A program made the position numbers and the translations under genes. A DNA stretch of 6,866 nt. Source: Actinomycetota bacterium (GTDB taxonomy: Bacteria > Actinomycetota > Thermoleophilia > Solirubrobacterales > Solirubrobacteraceae). Below are positions 6,173 to 6,866 of the stretch, one piece after another. Where the stretch lies: contig SYBY01000222.1 in assembly GCA_005788585.1 (NCBI GenBank), forward strand, positions 1 to 6,866. The letters run 5' to 3'. The notes under the pieces are model-generated. The model saw only the letters and a list, made by a program, of their open reading frames with translations, did no database searches and had not been told where the DNA came from. Within the stretch, counting starts at the first letter, position 1; every line of letters starts with the position of its first letter.

Positions 6173-6866
6173 ATGACCCCCGCCGCCACGCCGCGCCGCA
6201 TCCGCCGCGCCGCACTGCTCGTCACCGCCGTGATCGGGGCTGCCTGCGCCCCGTCCGCCGCCCACGCCGCCGCCGACGTCGAAGGGACCTGGTCCTTCAG
6301 CGGTGGTGAAGTCGTCGTCGTCGCCCAGCCCGACGGCAGCTTCATCGGCACCGTCATCCGTCCGACCCGCTTCTCCTCGTGCGTGCACCCCTCGGGCGAG
6401 CAGATGTGGATCGAGCTCCGCGCCCAGCCCGACGGCCAGTACTTCGGCAAGCACCAGTGGTTCAACACCGCGACCTGCGGCTACATCTCGCGCGGCAACA
6501 CCGCGTTCCGGGTGCTCGCGCGGCCCGACGGCAAGAAGTTCCTGCGCGTGTGCTTCGCCGGGCCCGAGTTCCCCGAGACCCAGCCGTCCATCGATCCGGC
6601 GGGCGCATCGACGGGGACGACGACGAGCTGCCAGGACTCCGACCTGCTCGCCCCGCCCGCCGCGCCCAGCACGCCCAGCGTGAACACGATCGCCACGCTC
6701 CCCGCGCAGGGCAAGAAGAAGTGCTTGAGCAAGCGCAGCTTCCGCATCCGGCTGAAGGAGCCGAAGGGCGACGCGCTCGACAGCGCCAAGGTGTTCGTCA
6801 ACGGCAAGCTCGTCCGGACGATCAAGCGTGACCGCATCACGGCGCCCGTGAACCTCACCGGCCTGC
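6173..6866 (+). CDS. Secreted protein of unknown function with three PDG-turn repeats, C-terminus cut by window edge
   Basis: ATG at 6173 opens a frame of 231 complete codons that runs off the right edge. Residues 1-32 are a signal peptide: an Arg-rich start (PRRIRR), a hydrophobic stretch, then AHA with likely cleavage near 32-34. C25 lacks a proper lipobox, so a lipoprotein is unlikely. Residues 35-130 contain three similar beta units marked by AQPDG (51-55), AQPDG (84-88) and ARPDG (116-120), spaced 33 and 32 residues apart. Cysteines at 70, 102, 127, 153 and 184 may form disulfides outside the cell. A Pro/Ala/Thr linker (about 160-178) leads to a basic module with KKKCLSKRSFRIRLKEP and KVFVNGKLVRTI, which looks like an Ig-like fold recurring in secreted thermoleophilian proteins (recollection, not a search). 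No catalytic motif is visible. It follows the glucosaminidase by 69 bases on the same strand but appears to have its own promoter. Confidence 0.85.
   Translation, partial: MTPAATPRRIRRAALLVTAVIGAACAPSAAHAAADVEGTWSFSGGEVVVVAQPDGSFIGTVIRPTRFSSCVHPSGEQMWIELRAQPDGQYFGKHQWFNTATCGYISRGNTAFRVLARPDGKKFLRVCFAGPEFPETQPSIDPAGASTGTTTSCQDSDLLAPPAAPSTPSVNTIATLPAQGKKKCLSKRSFRIRLKEPKGDALDSAKVFVNGKLVRTIKRDRITAPVNLTGL

Noticed and set aside
6233..6250. Lipoprotein signal around C25 of the secreted protein at 6173
   Set aside because: The sequence IGAAC lacks Leu/Val/Ile at the -3 position, and an ordinary AHA cleavage site follows a few residues later.
1..6866. A defence, biosynthetic or mobile gene system
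   Set aside because: No nuclease, toxin, reverse transcriptase, integrase, synthase or helicase motif was found in any of the four supported genes.

Overview
The window is very GC-rich (roughly 70% by eye) and packed with genes whose third codon positions are almost always G or C. Three of its four proteins are exported. Together with the protein types (delta-60-repeat propeller proteins, SH3b-GH73 hydrolases, cysteine-bearing secreted proteins with a KKKCLSKRSFRIRL-type C-terminal module), this points to a high-GC actinobacterium. My best guess is class Thermoleophilia (Solirubrobacter, Conexibacter or Patulibacter relatives). That placement is inferred from protein style, not from a marker gene.

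Layout, left to right. (1) Positions 1-3377, minus strand: a very large secreted protein, at least 1125 residues, cut by the left edge. It has a signal peptide, seven delta-60-type repeats that probably form a beta-propeller, a Pro/Gln linker and a beta-rich tail of more than 660 residues that I do not recognise. (2) Positions 3378-3500: a regulatory gap with an AT-rich palindrome and two weak promoter candidates. (3) Positions 3501-5087, minus strand: a complete GMC-family FAD oxidoreductase with both family signatures and the His-Asn active-site pair. (4) Positions 5088-5221: a divergent gap holding a striking 41-bp near-perfect dyad. (5) Positions 5222-6103, plus strand: a secreted SH3b plus GH73-type glucosaminidase that should cut peptidoglycan. 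(6) Positions 6104-6172: a short gap crowded with inverted repeats, with five copies of a CGACA half-site and a well-placed -10 box that suggests leaderless transcription. (7) Positions 6173-6866, plus strand: the start of another secreted protein, cut by the right edge.

The genes do not form an obvious pathway. Two minus-strand genes lie in tandem and two plus-strand genes diverge from them. The secreted proteins share a cell-surface theme, and the oxidoreductase is the only predicted cytoplasmic enzyme. No RNA gene, CRISPR array, insertion sequence or phage gene was seen. No gene-free stretch exceeds 300 bases. The most unusual material is the symmetric intergenic DNA and the uncharacterised tail of the large protein, not a recognisable new multi-gene system.
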